Assembly: GCA_013003415.1 (NCBI GenBank)
Contig: JABDJR010000085.1
Coordinates: 1-10,750, forward strand
Direction of reading: 5' to 3'
Length of the DNA stretch: 10,750 bases
From: Candidatus Eiseniibacteriota bacterium
GTDB lineage: Bacteria > Eisenbacteria > RBG-16-71-46 > JABDJR01
This document shows positions 6,942-10,750 of this stretch, in pieces. Position 1 is the stretch's first letter; each line of letters starts with the position of its first letter. The translations under genes and the position numbers were made by a program. Below the pieces are notes generated by a model. That model ran no database searches. It was given only the letters and a program-made list of their open reading frames with translations, and had not been told where the DNA came from.

Positions 6942-9218
6942 ATGAACATGGATTCACAACCAAAAGCAAAAGCAGAAGCAGAACCCGCGCCGATCGCCTC
7001 AGAACCAAGTTCTAAACCTGAAGTGCACAAGTTTCCCGATGTGAAACGTCCGCGCACTCCTGATCTTGCAAAATCCATAGAGAACCCAAGCAAAGACTTT
7101 CCCCTAGACAGCGAAGAGCTCTACCTAAACCGAGAGCTGACCTGGTTGGGATTCAATTTCCGTGTCCTTCAGGAGGCCACTGACAAAAGAAACCCCCTTC
7201 TGGAACGCGTGAAGTTTCTTTCCATCGTGAATTCAAACCTCGATGAGTTCGTCATGAAACGTATTGGTGGACTTCGTCAGCAGCTCGGAGCCGGCGTTAC
7301 CGATCTCACCGTGGATGGTCGCACTCCTCGCCAACAGCTTGAGGTATGTTGGACCCTAATTACGGAGCTTGAGAAAAAGAAACACCGCCTGTTTGGCCAA
7401 ATCAAGAAAGAGCTGAAAGAGTCTGATATCAAGATCGCCTCGTTTGATGACCTGAATGACAAAGATCAGGCGAACCTTCGCGACTACTATCTTGAGAACA
7501 TTTTCCCTTTGGTGACGCCGCAGGCTACGGACCCAGCCCACCCGTTCCCCTTTGTTTCCAACTTATCCATCAATCTTCTTGTATCTCTGGTCCATCCCAA
7601 TGAAGATGAAGAACCGGTTTTCGCTCGGGTCAAGGCTCCTCTTGGTGCCGGTATACCCCGTTTTCTGCGGGTCGGGGACAAAAACGTATTCGTCACCCTG
7701 GAACAGGTGATGGCCCATAACTTGGACCTTCTCTTTCCCGACATGAAGATTCTGACCTGCGAACTCTTTCGGGTGATTCGAAATGCCAACACAGAAACAG
7801 ATGAGGAACGAGCCGAAGACCTTATGCAGATGATCGAGTCGGAACTTCGAGAGCGGAAGTTTGCCCCTATCGTTCGGCTTGAGGTCGAAAACGGTATGTC
7901 CGATGACCATCGAGCCCGACTTGCAGCCGTCCTTGGCTTAAGCATAGATCGCGACGTCTTTGAGATCCGAGGCATGTTGGGTATGCGCGACCTGATGGAA
8001 CTCGCGATGATCGACAAGCCCGAGCTGCATGATCATCCCCATCACCCGGTTGACCCGCCCGAACTCGCCATCGACCGCCCCATCTTCTACTCCATTCGCG
8101 AGCACGGTTCCATCTTGGTGTCTCACCCCTATGAATCCTTCGTAACCTCGGTCGGCCGATTCCTACAAGAAGCGAGTCGCGACCCGAAAGTGCGCGCGAT
8201 CAAGATGTCGATCTATCGAACTTCACCCGGCTCCCGAGTCGTCGAGTATTTAGCGGCGGCGGCGAGAAACGGAAAACAGGTTGCGGTCGTGGTCGAGCTA
8301 AAAGCCCGATTCGACGAAGCAGCCAATATCAACTGGGCTTACCACTTGGAAGAGGCCGGGGTGCACGTGACCTACGGCGTGGTTGGATTGAAGACTCACT
8401 GCAAAGTCGTGTTGGTTGTCAGGCAAGACTATGATGGCTTGCGCCGCTACGCCCATATCGGTACCGGCAACTACCATGCGGGTAACGCGCGGATTTACAC
8501 CGATCTCGGCTTGTTCTCATGCGATCCCGATGTGGGTCACGACGCCACCGAACTCTTTAATTACCTCACCACGGGGTTCAAGCCTAAGCGGAAGTACAAG
8601 AAACTTTTGGTAGCTCCCAAGTCACTGAAACGCGCTCTGCTTGATCGCATTGAGCGCGAAATCAAGGGAAGTACCGCGAAGTCTCCGGGTCTGATTCGGA
8701 TGAAACTGAATGCTCTAGAAGATGTGGATATCACTCGAGCTCTTTACGAGGCCTCTCGGGCTGGAGTCCGGGTCGAGCTGGTGGTGCGGGACACGTGCCG
8801 TCTCCGCCCTGGCATCCCCGGCATTTCCGAGAACGTCACCGTGGTGAGCGTGGTGGGCCGATTCCTTGAACACTCTCGAATTGTTTACTTTTACAATCAG
8901 GGCAAGGAAGAATTTTACATTGGCTCCGCCGACGCCATGCAACGGAATCTGGAGCATCGGGTCGAGGCCATGATCCCCGTCGAGGATAAGAAGTCCCGCG
9001 AACACATCCGGGAGATCTTTGATGCGCAGATCCAGGACCAGCGGGGAGCTTGGGAAATGTTCCCCAGCGGGCGCTACGAGCAGCGCCAGCCCGATTCCGA
9101 CGAGGGTCAGCAGGGCTCTCAGGCGGAGCAAGTGCTTATGGCTGAAGGACGCTACCGAGAGTCCACACGGCTTCGGAAGCGGCGGCCCCAGGGCTTGGGA
9201 CGACGAAAAAACTCCTAG
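6942..9218 (+). CDS. ppk1: Polyphosphate kinase 1
   Basis: This cytoplasmic or membrane-associated enzyme reversibly transfers the ATP gamma-phosphate to growing polyphosphate. The product is 758 aa, longer than the usual roughly 690. The first 58 or so residues are a charged Ala/Lys/Glu/Pro-rich extension before the canonical start LYLNRELTWLGFNFRVL. Family landmarks follow: NSNLDEF, YRTSPGS (425-431), ELKARFDEA with R456, and YAHIGTGNYH, whose H505 corresponds to the phosphorylated His of E. coli Ppk (H435). FLEHSRIVYF carries H644, matching the second conserved His, and GSADAMQRNLEHRVE follows. The C-terminus ends in a basic tail (RLRKRRPQGLGRRK) after the usual closing segment. The ATG at 6942 has AAGAG six bases upstream; the ATG at 6948 and the TTG at 6936 are alternatives. 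The 27-nt gap to the pullulanase stop, with no terminator, suggests co-transcription with the glucan genes. Confidence 0.95.
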   Translation: MNMDSQPKAKAEAEPAPIASEPSSKPEVHKFPDVKRPRTPDLAKSIENPSKDFPLDSEELYLNRELTWLGFNFRVLQEATDKRNPLLERVKFLSIVNSNLDEFVMKRIGGLRQQLGAGVTDLTVDGRTPRQQLEVCWTLITELEKKKHRLFGQIKKELKESDIKIASFDDLNDKDQANLRDYYLENIFPLVTPQATDPAHPFPFVSNLSINLLVSLVHPNEDEEPVFARVKAPLGAGIPRFLRVGDKNVFVTLEQVMAHNLDLLFPDMKILTCELFRVIRNANTETDEERAEDLMQMIESELRERKFAPIVRLEVENGMSDDHRARLAAVLGLSIDRDVFEIRGMLGMRDLMELAMIDKPELHDHPHHPVDPPELAIDRPIFYSIREHGSILVSHPYESFVTSVGRFLQEASRDPKVRAIKMSIYRTSPGSRVVEYLAAAARNGKQVAVVVELKARFDEAANINWAYHLEEAGVHVTYGVVGLKTHCKVVLVVRQDYDGLRRYAHIGTGNYHAGNARIYTDLGLFSCDPDVGHDATELFNYLTTGFKPKRKYKKLLVAPKSLKRALLDRIEREIKGSTAKSPGLIRMKLNALEDVDITRALYEASRAGVRVELVVRDTCRLRPGIPGISENVTVVSVVGRFLEHSRIVYFYNQGKEEFYIGSADAMQRNLEHRVEAMIPVEDKKSREHIREIFDAQIQDQRGAWEMFPSGRYEQRQPDSDEGQQGSQAEQVLMAEGRYRESTRLRKRRPQGLGRRKNS

Positions 9219-9391
9219 AATCCCTGCCGCAGCTCCCCAAGATTTGGGAATGCGCCCCCCGGCCTAAGGCTATTAAACATGTAGCGTTGCTGTCAGAGTC
9301 CTCCCCAAATGTGGAGTACCCAGAGGTCTGCTCCGACTATGTTAGAATTCAGCGCTCTCAAGAACCATCCCATTCCCCTATGGAAGGCGTT
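9219..9391. other. Intergenic region between ppk1 and the thioredoxin-like gene
   Basis: These 173 nt hold no convincing gene. A small inverted repeat (CCCAA-GAT-TTGGG, 9236-9248) follows the ppk1 stop, but no T-run follows it, so it is a poor terminator. TAGAAT at 9343-9348 could be a -10 box for the downstream gene, though no -35 box sits at the right distance. Whether the next gene has its own promoter is not settled by the sequence. Confidence 0.4.
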
Positions 9392-10591
9392 ATGAAACAA
9401 CCTCGACTCCGTCAATTTTTGGGTCTGGCTTTAGCTCTTTGCGTCATGGCCCCAACGTTCGCATTCGCCGGGAGCAACTACAGCTCTCTATCCGAAGCTC
9501 TTCAGGGGGCCAAGGACGCAGGAAAGCCCCTCCTCGTAGACTTCTACGCCGTGTGGTGTGGGCCCTGTAAGCTGTTTACCAAGCAGTCCAAGGAAGACGC
9601 CGATTTGAAGGCTTCTCTTGAGAACTACGTGCTCTTCAAGATCGATGCGGAAAAGGGCGAGGGTATCGAGCTTGCGAAGAAGCATGCCATCAAGGGCTAC
9701 CCTACTTTCGTGGTGATGAACAACAACGCCGAAACCGTGAGCCGTTGGTCCGGATACGATAAAGGCGATTTCATTTCGCGCGCCGATCTGGCGATCAAAG
9801 ATCCTTCCACGATCAAAGAAAAAATGGCTCGGCTTGAAAGCAAGCCAAGCGCCAAAGATGCGGCTGCCATCGCTAGCTACCTCGATTCCAAAGGGGAAAC
9901 CAATCAAGCGCTAGCCCACTATCGGACGGCACAGAAGCTCAACAAAGATCCGAAGAATGATTACCAAATGATCATTCTGCAAACCGTGCTCTATGGATCC
10001 GGAGCCGGACAGTTCAGCTTAGACCAGGTGAAGGAAGAAGCCGATGCAGTTTTCGCTTCCGACTTTTACGGCGATGCGGAGTTGCTCGAAACCACACGCA
10101 TGCTCGCCTACTTTGCCGGCAAGTTGCAAAAGCCCGACATGGCCCTTCCTTACGTGAAGGACATCGTGGAGCGCACCGAAAGCTCAAAAGATCCTCACGT
10201 TACAAAGAGCCGCGCCGGCCTTCTTCCTACCTATGCGCTTCAGGTGTTGAAGGACAAAGATAAAGCCGCCTCTTACAAACGTGCGGCCATGCCCGAGGGA
10301 TGGAAAGAGAACCCAGACGCTCTCAACGCCTTCGCTTGGTGGTGCTTCGAGAACAAACTAAATCTTGAGGAAGCAAAAAGCTTGGCTGAAAAGGCCATCA
10401 GCCTGACCGGTGCTGGTGCCGAACGCGCCATGATCCTCGACACCTTGGCCGAGATTTGTAACGAGCTCGGAAACTGTGGCGAGTCTGTAGAAATCATGCG
10501 CCAAGCGGTGGCCGAAGCCCCCGCCTCCGAATACTACAAAAAGCAGCTGACCCGCTTTGAGACCCTCCTTGCGGAGCAGACCAAAGAGTAA
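9392..10591 (+). CDS. Exported thioredoxin-fold protein with C-terminal TPR-like repeats
   Basis: The product is 399 aa with a clear signal peptide (MKQPRLRQ, then the hydrophobic LGLALALCVMAP, cleavage near AFA-GS at about 26). A thioredoxin-fold domain (about 27-130) carries WCGPCK (55-60) with both redox cysteines, preceded by LVDFYA, and a cis-proline motif GYPT (P104). The rest is helical and TPR-like: one repeat near 152-185 (IASYLDSKGETNQALAHYRTA), less clear helices in the middle, and further repeats near 306-395 (LDTLAEICNELGNCGESVEIM). A periplasmic disulfide reductase or a redox chaperone that holds partner proteins through its TPRs is likely, but the substrate is unknown. The open frame extends to 9287, but ATG 9392 has GGAAGG four bases upstream and gives the signal peptide directly. 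A terminator follows 18 nt after the stop. It lies 173 nt downstream of ppk1. Confidence 0.9.
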   Translation: MKQPRLRQFLGLALALCVMAPTFAFAGSNYSSLSEALQGAKDAGKPLLVDFYAVWCGPCKLFTKQSKEDADLKASLENYVLFKIDAEKGEGIELAKKHAIKGYPTFVVMNNNAETVSRWSGYDKGDFISRADLAIKDPSTIKEKMARLESKPSAKDAAAIASYLDSKGETNQALAHYRTAQKLNKDPKNDYQMIILQTVLYGSGAGQFSLDQVKEEADAVFASDFYGDAELLETTRMLAYFAGKLQKPDMALPYVKDIVERTESSKDPHVTKSRAGLLPTYALQVLKDKDKAASYKRAAMPEGWKENPDALNAFAWWCFENKLNLEEAKSLAEKAISLTGAGAERAMILDTLAEICNELGNCGESVEIMRQAVAEAPASEYYKKQLTRFETLLAEQTKE

Positions 10592-10609
10592 CTCGCGGGT
10601 TTCGACTTC

Positions 10610-10651
10610 AAGGGGAGGCAGTTCCTTGAATGGGCTGCCTCCCTTTCTTTT
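10610..10651 (+). terminator. Intrinsic terminator after the thioredoxin-like gene
   Basis: AAGGGGAGGCAG (10610-10621) pairs with CTGCCTCCCTTT (10635-10646) over 12 positions with one G-U pair and a 13-nt loop. TTTCTTTT follows on the plus strand. In the minus direction the hairpin is not followed by a T-run, so it acts mainly on plus-strand transcripts. Confidence 0.85.
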
Positions 10652-10686
10652 GCGTTCGATGCTGTAAGCCCATCCAAATTAACAAT

Positions 10687-10750
10687 TTATAAGCCTGCCT
10701 CCAGCGTGAAAAAAGCGATCCCCTCTGGACGCCAACCCCGATCTTCACGA
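10687..10750 (-). CDS. Possible 3' end of a convergent gene (very tentative)
   Basis: A minus-strand frame enters from the right edge and reads REDRGWRPEGIAFFTLEAGL before a TAA at 10687-10689. Only 20 codons are visible, so it could be chance. I do not recognise a family. An alternative on the plus strand is a short frame from GTG 10706 (KKAIPSGRQPRSS), which has no ribosome binding site. Neither is secure. Confidence 0.2.
   Translation of the reverse strand, partial: REDRGWRPEGIAFFTLEAGL

Noticed and set aside
9236..9248. CCCAA-GAT-TTGGG hairpin as a ppk1 terminator
   Set aside because: The stem is only 5 bp with a 3-nt loop and no T-run follows.
9287..9391. Extended start of the thioredoxin-like protein
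   Set aside because: The extra 35 residues are not hydrophobic and would place the signal peptide internally; ATG 9392 has GGAAGG upstream.

Overview
The window (about 10.75 kb, moderate GC) comes from a Gram-negative-type bacterium. Three genes encode Sec signal peptides. One secreted enzyme ends in a C-terminal domain of the type IX sorting (Por) / FlgD-Ig type, which is common in Bacteroidota/FCB-group lineages and many uncultured candidate phyla. The inorganic pyrophosphatase resembles the chlamydial-type family I branch, and the ApaH is of the proteobacterial type. I cannot name the phylum from this window.

Layout. On the minus strand at the left edge lie ppa (family I inorganic pyrophosphatase, 301-915) and, 33 nt downstream of it, the N-terminal part of apaH (diadenosine tetraphosphatase, TTG start at 267, cut by the window edge). 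A 207-nt divergent intergenic region (916-1122) follows. It carries a perfect 18-bp palindrome at 1075-1092, three ACTTTCC repeats and weak promoter-like sequences. On the plus strand come three closely spaced genes: a secreted multidomain GH13 enzyme with branching-enzyme-like features and a sorting-type C-terminal domain (1123-3609); a secreted 1096-aa pullulanase/limit dextrinase of the Klebsiella PulA kind with an extra N-terminal carbohydrate-binding domain (3624-6914); and polyphosphate kinase ppk1 (6942-9218). The gaps are 14 and 27 nt, so the three look co-transcribed. After a 173-nt gap lies a secreted thioredoxin-fold/TPR protein (9392-10591), followed by a good intrinsic terminator (10610-10651). 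The last 100 nt hold no firm gene; a short open frame on the minus strand may be the 3' end of a convergent gene.

How the genes may work together. The two exported glucan enzymes would trim alpha-1,4/1,6 glucans (starch, glycogen, pullulan-like polymers) outside the cytoplasm. Ppk1 makes or reclaims polyphosphate inside the cell. Pyrophosphatase and ApaH remove PPi and Ap4A. The locus therefore groups carbon-polymer use with phosphate/energy-store metabolism around one divergent control region. This link is inferred from gene order only. I see no mobile element, CRISPR array, tRNA or rRNA, and no clearly new defence or biosynthetic system.
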